Below are positions 10,716-19,421 of a stretch of 22,296 nucleotides of DNA, in pieces. Numbering within the stretch: position 1 is the stretch's first letter; each line of letters starts with the position of its first letter. This stretch comes from Chlamydomonas sphaeroides (taxonomy: Eukaryota; Chlorophyta; Chlorophyceae; Chlamydomonadales; Chlamydomonadaceae): contig BDDC01000239.1 in assembly GCA_001662425.1 (NCBI GenBank), forward strand, positions 1-22,296. Reading direction: 5' to 3'. The notes under the pieces were generated by a model. It did not search any database and was not told the origin of the DNA. It saw only the letters and a list, made by a program, of their open reading frames with translations. Position numbers and translations under genes: made by a program.

Positions 10716-11626
10716 TCAGTACAGTGGCGGCACCTGAGCGGCCGCGAGCGCCATGTAGCAGGCGCTCCTGCGCGGCTCGCCCTGGCCCATGCGTATGCTC
10801 TCCACCGCCGCCAGCCGCGCCGCCAGCTCCCTGTTCTCAACGCGCAGCCGGCGGCCCCGCGACCGCAGCTCCGCCACCGCGCGCCGCGCGTCCTGCAGCT
10901 CAGCCTCCGCCTCGGCCAGCTGCCGCCGCGCGGCCTCGGCGCGGGCGGCGTTGTGCCGCGCCGCGACCTGCGCCATCTGCGCCGAGCGCAGGACCCTGCG
11001 GCCGAGGGACCAGGACGCAGGCAGCAGCGGTTAGGGGGCGCGCCATGCGCTGCCGCCCCTGCCCTGCTGCCTGCCCGTCCTGCCTCCCGAGGCTGCTCTG
11101 GCAACCGCTGCATGCTCGCCCACTGGCTGCCGGGCTGTCTGCGGCCCCGCCCCTGCCCGTGTCCCAGGCTGATGCGCCACTTGGGTGTGCACAGCGGCTA
11201 GCCAGGCGTCTGCCATGCTGCCCACTGCGCCCAACCCTGGCCACCCCGAGCGTGTCCCAGGGCGCGCTGCCTCACTTGGCGTACTCCGCGTGGAGGCCGT
11301 TGAGGTGCTCCGCCATTTGCACCTGCCAGGGGCAACGGGCACCGGTCGGGCGCGAGGGCCGTGGAACCGGGTGACACCAGGAGGTGCGGGTGCCATAGCG
11401 CAAGCGCACGCCACGAGGGCAGCGGGCAGGGAGCGAGCGCAAGCCAGGCCTGGATTCAGCCACGGGCCCATGTTGCGACCCCATCCCGGCCCGCTGCGCC
11501 CACACCTCCTCCACCGCCCCTGCGCTACGAGCGGTGCGGGGGCAGGCGACACCAGGAGGTGCGGGCGGCGCACACCGACACCACGAGCGGGGCGGTGGCA
11601 GCCAGGCAGCCAGGCAGCCAGGCAGC

Positions 11627-11661
<35 letters not shown>

Positions 11662-13053
11662 CCAGGTCCCATGCTTCCGCCCGCAGCCCGGCCGACGGCC
11701 TCCGCCGTCGCCCCAGCGGCCCACCTTGAGCTGAATGGCAACCGCCCGACTGGCGGTCAGTTCCCGCAGCACACCGCGCAGGTGCTCCACCTCATCCTCC
11801 TGGGCAGGGGGGAGCAAAGGAGGGGGACAATCGGCAAGATGATGTGTTGCCGTGCAAATAGCATACCACAGCGCGCAGTTGCATGAACGCCGCCGAAGGC
11901 GAGCGACTCGAAATGAGGGGCGCGGCGCGGCGTGGCGGCGGGGCAGATTCGCGCAACACACACGAGGTTAGGGTTGGGGCAGGCCGGGACCGTGCGCTCC
12001 GCCCAGAAACCCAACCACCTCAACCACCCAACAATACGCAGCCACACCCACCTTGCGCCCCAGCGCTGCGCACAGGCCGTGCAGCTGCAGCAGGCGGTCG
12101 CTGAGCGCCTCCGCCATGCCCAGCGCCGCGTCCACGTCGGGGTGCTGCTCCAGCAGGCAGCCCACCGCCTCCACCAGCTCGCCCAGCAGCCCCTCCGCCA
12201 CCACCGCAGAGGACGACGACGCCGCAAAGCCGCCGCCGCCGCCCGAGCCCAGGCAGCGGGCGCTGGCGCTGCGCCCCAGCGCGCCACGCGGGCCGGCGCC
12301 GGTGATGCCCGGCTCCGAGGGGCAGCGGCTGCGGGGCCGGCCAAGCGCGTGGCGCAAGCTGGCGGCGGCGCCGCCGGCGCTGTCGCCGGCGGCTGCTTGG
12401 CTAGTGGAGGCGGCGGCGCCCTGTGCGCTGCCGCCGGCCGCTGCGGCCGCCGTGGCGCCCTGGCCGGGCGCCACGTGCCCGCTGGCCCTGTACGACGCCA
12501 TCTCGACATTGCCGTACCGTGAGTACGAGGGTTTGTCAAAGAACCCGTCGAGCGATTCGAGGTCCCACTCGCCCTCGGGATCGCTGCGCTCTGCCTCGTC
12601 CTCGTCGAACGGCGCCGCCAGCGCCTCCGCGACATCGCCGGCGCACGCCTCCGCCAGCCAGAGGGACACCTCGTCCCAGATGCCGCCGCCGCCGCCGCCG
12701 CCGCCTGCGGTGGCGGCGCCGTCACTCGCAAGCGGGTGCCTGGACAGCGGGTGCAGCTGCTGCCGCGCCAGCACTGCCGAATGCCGTGGCGTGGGCGGAG
12801 CCGCGCCCGCTTGGGGACCTGCGCTGCTGCGCGTGCCGCCGGCGGCGGCCGAGCCCCCCGCCGCCGAGCCACCGCCGCCAGCGGAGGTGGACGCGCGGTA
12901 GCCAGAGGTGACCCGTTCCAGGTGTGACAGCAGCGCCGCGGACGTGGGCGAGCCGCACGGGTGCCGACGGGCGCCGTCCCCGGCGTCAGGCTCGGGGTGC
13001 GACGGCAGCGGCCCCGCTGGATCCAGCGCGCTGGCGCGCTGGCATGTGGCCAT
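10716..13053 (-). CDS. Coiled-coil protein of unknown function
   Basis: Four exons in phase: 13053-12052, 11799-11725, 11322-11276, 10995-10716, giving 467 aa with ATG at 13053-13051. I do not recognise a family. Residues 1-124 are Ala/Gly/Ser-rich and probably disordered. Residues 125-190 look conserved: IWDEVSLWLAEACAGD, an acidic run, then EWDLESLDGFFDKPSYSRYG. A second low-complexity stretch follows (195-285). From about residue 285 the chain is helical (GLLGELVEAVGCLLEQHPDVD...), then a long heptad-rich coiled coil at about 335-445 with many Ala, Glu, Arg and Leu. The acidic aromatic patch may be a short docking motif; a scaffold or cytoskeletal role is a guess. Exons 2-4 join cleanly inside the coiled coil, which supports the model. 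The last codons could be intronic, since CAG|GTGCCG near the end is a possible donor to a further exon. Confidence 0.66.
11372..11565. repeat. Intronic direct repeat in coiled-coil gene
   Basis: GACACCAGGAGGTGCGGG occurs exactly at 11372-11389 and 11548-11565, 176 bases apart, both inside intron 2 (11323-11724). The flanks are partly alike (GCGCA...CACGAG), which points to a duplicated segment that has since diverged. Confidence 0.7.
11597..11666. repeat. GGCAGCCA / GGCA tandem repeats in coiled-coil gene intron 2
   Basis: About four 8-base GGCAGCCA units run into about eight 4-base GGCA units. The block lies roughly 60 bases after the 5' splice site of intron 2 on the minus strand (donor at 11724-11723). 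A microsatellite with no coding role. Confidence 0.85.
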
Positions 13054-13912
13054 GGCCTGGGCAGGGCAGGGACAGGGTCACACAGCTGGGTTGGGGTAGG
13101 GTACTTGGGGCGAATGGAGTTGGAAAGTGCGTGGAGGTCGGCAGCGACCACGACCGCGACGGCCCAGGCACTGAGAGCAGGCCAGAGTGGTTATGGGCCT
13201 TCTGCAACAACCAGCGCTCTTGGTGCCTGCCTAGGTAGCATAGGCTTCTGTCTGACTTGCCTCTTGGTCTAGCCGAGCATGGAGCTGTCACCGGCCTAAA
13301 ACGCGGGTGTGTTATCCCTAGCCGATCGCAGACATTTCAGTGAAATTGCAGTGCGGCTCCGTGATGATTGGATAGGCTCAATGCAGCAGACAGGGGTGTT
13401 GACGAGCCGTCCAAGGAAACTAGGGCTGCCAGGAGGCGCAGGAACCGGCTAAGGGTACGTCGCCTATTCGTATGTGTGCGAGTGGTGCTGGAACAGGCGT
13501 GAAGTGAGGCACCGCGTCTATTCTGCGGGCATGAAGCCGATCGCGCGCAGCGATGCCACAGCACGGCCCGCTGCGCACTGCATCGACGCTGTTCGCTGTA
13601 GTTACTCTTTATCCAAGCTTCCAGACGCCACCTTCTGCCCAACGCCGCGGCGCGGCATTGACGTCCTTCTTCCGCCTTGGACGGCAGCTTGCTATACTCG
13701 GTTAGATCAGCGTAAATCAAATGCAGTCCAGCGCAGGTGGGCAGCGCAAGGCGCAGGTATCGGTGAGGGCGACCCATCGCGCGCAGCGCTGAAGCCTCAC
13801 CAAGCCCATGGTCGCCCTCGCAGGGCTGCTAGCCGGCCGACTGGCATCACATGCGCTGGCGGCGTGCTCGCATGGCTCCCTGTCCCTGCCAGCCACTCGG
13901 CCGGGATGGCGC
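13054..13912. promoter_or_regulatory. Bidirectional intergenic region, coiled-coil gene / unknown basic protein
   Basis: The flanking genes start head to head here. About 13100-13720 is less GC-rich than the flanks and shows no coding signal I trust. A CTATACT at 13692-13698 is weakly TATA-like for the plus-strand gene. If the gene on the right starts at the alternative ATG at 13808, the region is shorter. Confidence 0.4.
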
Positions 13913-14935
13913 ATGGCGACCGCCGCTGCAGCCGCCGGCGCGGAGCAGCAGCTGCCCACGCTGGTAGGCTGGCACCGCGGCGTTGAACCGTGGGGTCGGC
14001 GGGGTCGGCGGGGTCGGCGGTTGGGCATAATGGCACGCGTAGGGAAGGGGCGGTGGGGGAGCCAGCGTGGGGGTATCAGGGCCATGCTGCAGGTACGGCG
14101 CCCGCACTTGCCGTGGCTGCACGCGCGGCGCAGCGTTGCAGCGGTGGAATCACGTCCACGCTCCTTTGCAACTTAGCCATGCAGCCATGTGCGGTGCAAG
14201 GCAACACCTGGCCACCTCGACCTCCAGCGCTGCGGCGCCTGCGCACGTGCAGCCGCAGCGGTGCCCGCCCCTGGCGGCCTCGGCCCCAACCGCCCACCAT
14301 TCCGCCGTGCTGCCGCCCCTGCCCTGCCCCCGCAGACGCCCGAGCAGCGCGCGCAGCTGCCGCAGCTGCTGTCCCTGCTGCAGCGACCCGCCGCCACCGC
14401 GCAGCGCCTCGCGTCGCTCGCCTCGCTCTCCGCCTCGTTCCGAGACATCTCCGTCTGCCTCACCTCCCTCAACGCCCGCGACAACGGCGCCGCCAACCCG
14501 CTGGTCGATCAGCCGCGGCCGCCACCTTCCGCCACCGCCTCCTCCTCCTCGACCTCAACCTCGTCCAAGCCCAAGCGCGGGACCTACATGCCCCTGCTCG
14601 ACGTCACGCAGGACCACGCGCAGCCCGACACGCTCGCGATCGACGGCTCGGCAGCGCCCGAGGAGCCCCGGCTCTCGACAGCCCACATGGACAAGATCTC
14701 GTGCTGGGCCGCCACGCAGCCGACCCACATCGAGCTCAGCCACGCGCTGCAGACGGGCATCAACCTGTTCCCGCCGCAGGACGCGTCGTACCCGACGTAC
14801 GTGGACTTTGACGCGGCGATGCGGCTGCTGTCGCACCACACGAGCCGCAAGCGCATGCGGCTGGCGAAGCGGCTGGCGAAGCGGCAAGACAAGTACCAGC
14901 TCAAGACGTGGGAGCACCACCCGGGCGAGGCTTGA
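13913..14935 (+). CDS. Unknown protein with basic C-terminus (first exon uncertain)
   Basis: The last exon, 14336-14935, is well supported: CCCCGCAG acceptor, 200 codons, codon use like the other genes, TGA stop. It begins TPEQRAQLPQLLSLLQ, carries a helical region, a Pro/Ser-rich linker, a middle part (THIELSHALQTGINLFPPQD), and ends with DFDAAMRLLSHHTSRKRMRL and a further Lys/Arg-rich stretch that could be a nuclear localisation signal. My preferred first exon is 13913-13963 (ATG in an ATGGCG context, 17 codons, donor GTAGGC), giving 216 aa. Two alternatives are also in phase, both using the CAG|GTACGG donor at 14092/14093: an ATG at 13808 (longer, less protein-like) and an ATG at 14084 giving only Met-Leu-Gln. 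I recognise no family; the nuclear role is only suggested by the basic tail. Confidence 0.55.
13992..14020. repeat. 9-base tandem repeat GGGGTCGGC, three copies
   Basis: Three GGGGTCGGC units lie in the presumed first intron of the plus-strand gene. The G-rich strand is the RNA-like strand, so the pre-mRNA would carry three GGGG runs. Confidence 0.85.
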
Positions 14936-15484
14936 GGCGACAGGCGGCAGGGGGCAGGGGGCAGAGGGGGCCGCGGGAAGCGGAGGAGCTTTCGTAGGCC
15001 GTGGAAGCTGTGTGGAAAAGGGGTGGTGGACTGGTGGTGTCGTGGCGTGGCGTGTCGTGGCCGATGGGCGGGATGGGGCGTGCGGCGGGTGTGCCCATCC
15101 CGCTGGCAGGGACGGAGCAGGGATGGGGGGTGTCGCTGCGCGATGAGCAGCAGCAGGCAGGGGCGCCGGGCACGCAGGTGGCCGAGGTGGCGCCGGACGT
15201 CCGGAGTATGGCTGTGGCTGCAACTCGACGGAACGTTGTGTGCATTCACGTTGCACAGTTGCCGTCTCGGGTGTCTCGCTATGGATGCGCGCACCGTGCA
15301 TTCGTGTTACAGACGCCAGGATGCCGCACATGCGTTCACGTCCAATGGCCATATCCATGCGCCATCTCGCGGCACCTGCGCTGCCGTCAACCGATTGAAC
15401 CCGCACCTGCGCTGCCCCTCACGGCATGAACGTGAAGCGCCGCGCTGCCCCTCACGGCATAAATGTGAAACGCCGCGCTGCCCC
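14936..15484. other. Tail-to-tail intergenic region
   Basis: Lies between the stop of the basic protein (plus) and the stop of the FAD oxidoreductase (minus) and should hold both 3' UTRs. It contains a minus-strand TGTAA (15307-15311) and most of a 33-base tandem repeat that begins inside the oxidoreductase's last exon. No coding exon seen. No TGTAA on the plus strand was found for the basic-protein gene. Confidence 0.5.
15307..15311 (-). terminator. TGTAA poly(A) signal candidate for FAD oxidoreductase
   Basis: TGTAA on the minus strand, about 175 bases after the stop codon at 15485-15487. This is the usual volvocine poly(A) motif at a plausible distance. Confidence 0.45.
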
Positions 15485-15509
15485 TCACGGCATGAACGTG
15501 AAGCGCCGC
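15411..15509. repeat. 33-base tandem triplication across a stop codon
   Basis: Three units start at 15411, 15444 and 15477. The outer two are identical; the middle one differs at three positions. The third unit holds the last codons (RRFTFMP) and stop of the FAD oxidoreductase. Because 33 is a multiple of three, the same codons and stop recur twice downstream in frame (stops at 15452-15454 and 15419-15421). Confidence 0.95.
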
Positions 15510-18500
15510 GCCGGGTCTGTCGCCGAGGCCGCCGCGTCCGCCGCCTGCTCCCCAACGCCCGCGTCCGTGCCGTACATCTTGGCGCCGCGCGCCACCGCGT
15601 CCGCCCGGTCCCGCGCCTCCTCGTCGTCCCCGCCCGCCGGCCGGAACGCCTGCCCGCTCTGCCACGCGCCCAGGCCCTCCCACGAGTCCAGCCCCTGCAC
15701 CGCCGCCTCGGCGCGCATCTCCGGCCGCCGCAGGTCCAGCCGCGCGCCGTCGCCGTCCGCCGCCGCCGCCGCGTCACACAACAGGTCGGCGGCGGCCTTG
15801 CCCAGCAGCGGCGACATGCCGTACCCGTCGTACAGCAGCCGGAACCCGCCGAGCAGCTCCGGCAGCGACTTCTCGGCGCCTTCGGCGCCTGCGCCGGCTT
15901 CGCTGGCGCCTGCCTGTGGCGGCGCCGCCTCCCCGCGCGGCGGCGGCGGCGCCGCGCCGGCCTTGGCCTGCTGCAGCGCCGCCTGCTGCCGCTGCCGCTC
16001 CTGCTCCTCCTGCTGCAGCTGTGTTATGAGGGGCTCAGGGTGGTCGAAGCCGGCGCTGGCGGCCATGGCGAACAACATGCGGCCGGGCTCGGTGCCGGGC
16101 ACGAAGCCCAGCACGGGCCAGCCGTCGGGCGTGGTGGCGTGCAGAGACACGCGGCCCCAGCCGGGAGGGTAGGTTGCGGAGCCGGGGGAGGACGAGTCAG
16201 CGCCCGGCGCCTGCGGCCCCGGCGGCAGCCCCACGCCGCGCAGCAGCTGGCTGGCCAGTCGGTGCGCCGCGATCAGCGCCGGCCTGCGGGTGTTGGGAGG
16301 CAGGGGGCGAGAGGGTTGCAGCGTTGGCAGGCGGGTACGTCAAAACGGTGACAACATGCACGCAGCCGGCGCTGGGGCTGGCCTCGTCACATCCCGTCAG
16401 CGGGCCGTTGCCGCTAAGCGGCCATGCAATGCCGTGCATTGCCCGTGTGTGACGTATGCGAGTCTGTCGGCGCTAGTACCCACCTGTCCACCTCCGTGGG
16501 ACGCCACAGCCAGGGGTCAGTAATGGCGGCTGCGTCCCCAGGCGGCAGTAACCCCGCCGCCAGCTTCATGGACGTTGCAGCGGCGCCGCCGCTGGGCGCG
16601 CCCGGCGCCGCGCGCCCGCCCGTGGCTCCGGTGGGGAAGCCGCACGCCACTGGCAAGCCGCGAGGCGCGGCGTCGCCGTCGGCCGGGTTGGCGGCGCCGG
16701 TGCCGAAGCAGCGCCACAGCGGCACGTTGGTGAGCTCGGAGGTCGCCGAGCAGTTCGCAAAGCCGCCCTGCTCCACCTGTGGCGGCAGGCGTCGCGGAGG
16801 CGCACAAACGGCGGGCGGGCAGCAGCTAGGCGGTGGGTGCGACACGCTGGGCCGTGCTGCTTCCCGCAGCGGCCTGCGTCCCTCGCCGCGCATGCTCGTG
16901 GTGCTGACTGCGGCACGCTGTGCCACCGAGCTACGCCCCCCCGCCCCGCCCCGCCCCGTGGCCCCTAGCCGCACCCGGATCGCCGCCCGCGCGCCGAACA
17001 TGCGCAGCGCCTGCTCCGGCCAGCCGCCCGGCCCCGACCCCGGCTCCGGCGCCAGCAGCAGCTGCTCCACCTGACAGCAGCAAGACAAAGGGGTAGTGGG
17101 GCAGAGTGGCGGGCGGGCGGGATTGACGCACGTGGCCGATCGGGTAGCTGCGGCGCGGCCGGCTACGGTACAACGGGTGCCCCCAGCCCACCTCGAAGAT
17201 GGACTCCGCCTCGGGGGCCAGCGCGCCGCTAGCCCGCACCACCCAGTGCCCGCCCGCGTCCTTCCAGCCTGCGGCATGGCCCGGCCGGACACGAGGGACG
17301 AGGGTCGTGAACCGGGCAGGCAGGCTTGGCCCGCGTGGCCAGACGCACAGGGGGCCGGCAGGCGGACTGCAGGCAGCAGCAATGAGCTGCCGACACACCA
17401 ACCGACTCGAGCCAGCCCGGCATGGGGCGCGCTGCCCTCACAGCACGCAACGGCTGCAGCCGGTGCCGTCGGCGCCGCACCTCGCAGCACCAGGCGGTCG
17501 CGCACCATGACCCCGGCCCGCTCGCACAGCGCCGACAGCAGCGACGACGCCGCGCCCGCGTGCAGGACGCCGCCCTCGGGCTGGCGGGGGGCGGGTGGGG
17601 CAGAGCGGGGGCAAGTTGGCAGGGTGCCATGGGCAGGGGGCAGGCGCGTGCGGTGTGGAGCATTGGGCACGCCCCGACGGCCGCCGCGGCCCCCGCCATG
17701 TCGGCCCCGCCCGGCCCTCGGCCCCACCTGCAGCAGGCCGCCCGTGGCGCCCTGCAGCCTCAGCTGCGGCACCAGCGCGCACAGCTCCTCGCTGCGCAGG
17801 AAGCCCACGCGCACGCCCGCGGCCTGGGGGCTAGGCGACAAGAGGGACGCCGGCGGCATCGGCCCAGCACGCGCCAGGAGGGCGCCAGGCGCCCAGCTCC
17901 CGCACACGAGCATTCCGACCCAGGCCCCGACACGCACGGATGCATGGCAGCACCCCAGACATCACCCCAACACCCACCCCAGCACCCCAGGCAGCACCCC
18001 AGGCAGCACCCCAGGCAGCACCCCAGGCAGCACCCCAGGCAGCACCCCAGGCAGCAACCCCGCACGCACGCGTCCACGCAGCCACGCATCCAGGCAGCCA
18101 CGCACCCGGGCGCTGTCCTGCAGGCGCCCCATGAGCTCCCCCGCGGGGCCGCCGCCGCGCGCCTGGCCCAGGTCCAGGCAGCGGCAGGGCGCCAGCAGCT
18201 CCAGCCCGCTGCCCGCCGCCTGCACCTGCAGGCCGCGCCAGTAGGCCGCGGCCTCGGCCGTCAGGCTGCGGCGGCGTGGCGGGCGGGTGGGGGGTGGGAG
18301 TGCGGCGTGCGATGGGACAGGCATGCGGCGTGCGACAGGGGTGGCGCGGGGTGGCCGGCAGAAAGGGCCATGGTGGCCGTAAGGCGGGGGCTGGGCTTGT
18401 TGGACCGGGGGAGGGGCAGGTTGTAGGATCGGGGACCGGGTGCTGCTGTGGGGTCCTGACCTGGTGACGGCGGGGTCGGGGTGCAGCAGCCGCAGCGGCC

Positions 18501-19059
18501 GCAACAGCTCGGGCGACGGCGAGGCCGGCCCCTCGATGCCCAGATTAGGCAGCAGCACCACCTGCGGGGCCGGGGTCCGGCAGCGGCAACGGAGCGGCGG
18601 TGGGCTGCTAGGGCCTGGCGCTGGGCCGCACACGGCTGGCATAGGCCTCGGGCTGCAACTGTTGCGGCGGAAGCGGCCGTGTGCCGTAGGGGAGCTGCAG
18701 CTGCGGCAGGGCGGGCTGCTTGCCTTCTTGCCGCGCCGGGCCAGGGAGTAGGCCGCGGCGAGGGCCGTGGCGCTGCCGCCGAGCACTGCTACGTCGGCGG
18801 CTCGGCGCTCCACAGTGGTCGCCGTGTTGGCGCCGCTGCGCTTGAGGCGCACGGCGGGCTGGCCGTCTGCCGAGGCGGCGAGGATGGCCGGCGACAGCCG
18901 CCGCGTCGTGGGCTTGCCATGGGAAGGTTCCGACGACAGGGAGCCGGCAGGTCTTGCTAGGCCCGACACGAATCGTGGCAGCCATGGACCAAACCTAGCT
19001 GTCCGGCAGCTGCGCTGCTGCAGTGGCCGAGAACGCAGCCCTCCGCCAACCTCCGCCAT
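15485..19059 (-). CDS. FAD-dependent oxidoreductase, sarcosine/N-methyltryptophan oxidase-like (DAO fold)
   Basis: Nine exons in phase, 685 aa: 19059-18724, 18561-18461, 18265-18106, 17823-17728, 17580-17481, 17268-17192, 17070-16975, 16776-16484, 16283-15485. The order of motifs follows the sarcosine oxidase branch: Rossmann strand at 90-112 (VAVLGGSATALAAAYSLARR), LLHPDPAVT and a following helix, CRCLDLG, EGGVLHAG, then TTPDGWPVLGFVPG (471-484) and YDGYGMSPLLGKAAADLL (571-588). Expected chemistry is FAD- and O2-dependent oxidation of an amine, substrate unknown. The Arg/Ser-rich first 85 residues look like an organelle transit peptide. Oddities: the third Gly and final Gly of GxGxxG are Ser and Ala, no acidic residue ends the second strand (VVLLPN), the covalent-flavin Cys is Ser466, and a Gln/Ala-rich insertion (about 508-560) plus a 95-residue tail are added. 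Intron 1 starts with GC. ATG chosen at 19059-19057. Confidence 0.82.
17989..18060. repeat. 12-base minisatellite, six copies, in FAD oxidoreductase intron 3
   Basis: Six units of AGGCAGCACCCC (the last with one change) lie within intron 3 (18105-17824). On the transcribed RNA (minus-strand sense) this reads as GGGG runs every 12 bases. Shorter CACCCC-rich copies continue to the left, to about 17950. Confidence 0.9.
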
Positions 19060-19421
19060 TGCCACGCAGGCCGCCTCCCCACTCCGAGCGCCGACGGCTG
19101 GTCCGGAGCTGTCGGAACTAAGACTGATGACTGAACGTCAGGCTTCCGTTGAGCAAGACAGCAGCGCGCGGCCAACCGATGCCGGCAAAACGCGTACAGA
19201 GGGCGATTATGGTCGACAGCTGTGATACGTCCGGTGATACATATGACTGTGCAAATAATGCTGAAAGCTGCACAACGCTGCGCACAAACGTTCTCGAACA
19301 CGCTGGATCGGGCCAGTGCAGTGAGCTTAGCTTTTGCAGGCCCACTTGCCATATCAGCCTGCATCTGAACTACCGTAGCCCGATTGGCTGCTTTGCGATG
19401 TGGTCCGGCAGGCGCGCTCAG
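19060..19421. promoter_or_regulatory. Bidirectional intergenic region, FAD oxidoreductase / CDC123
   Basis: Two head-to-head genes share 362 bases between ATGs. The middle (about 19195-19290) is unusually AT-rich for this window and includes GATACATATGA and CAAATAATG, a reasonable place for a core promoter; I see no canonical TATAAA. The CDC123 frame stays open leftward to an ATG at 19149, so some of it could be coding. Confidence 0.45.

Noticed and set aside
11757..13151. 464-codon alternative frame on the minus strand over the coiled-coil gene
   Set aside because: Same strand as the coiled-coil gene but shifted; the chosen frame gives heptads that continue over three splice joins, while this one is Arg/Pro/Ala noise.
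17989..18060. CRISPR-like array
   Set aside because: Units are contiguous 12-base repeats with no spacers, inside a eukaryotic intron.
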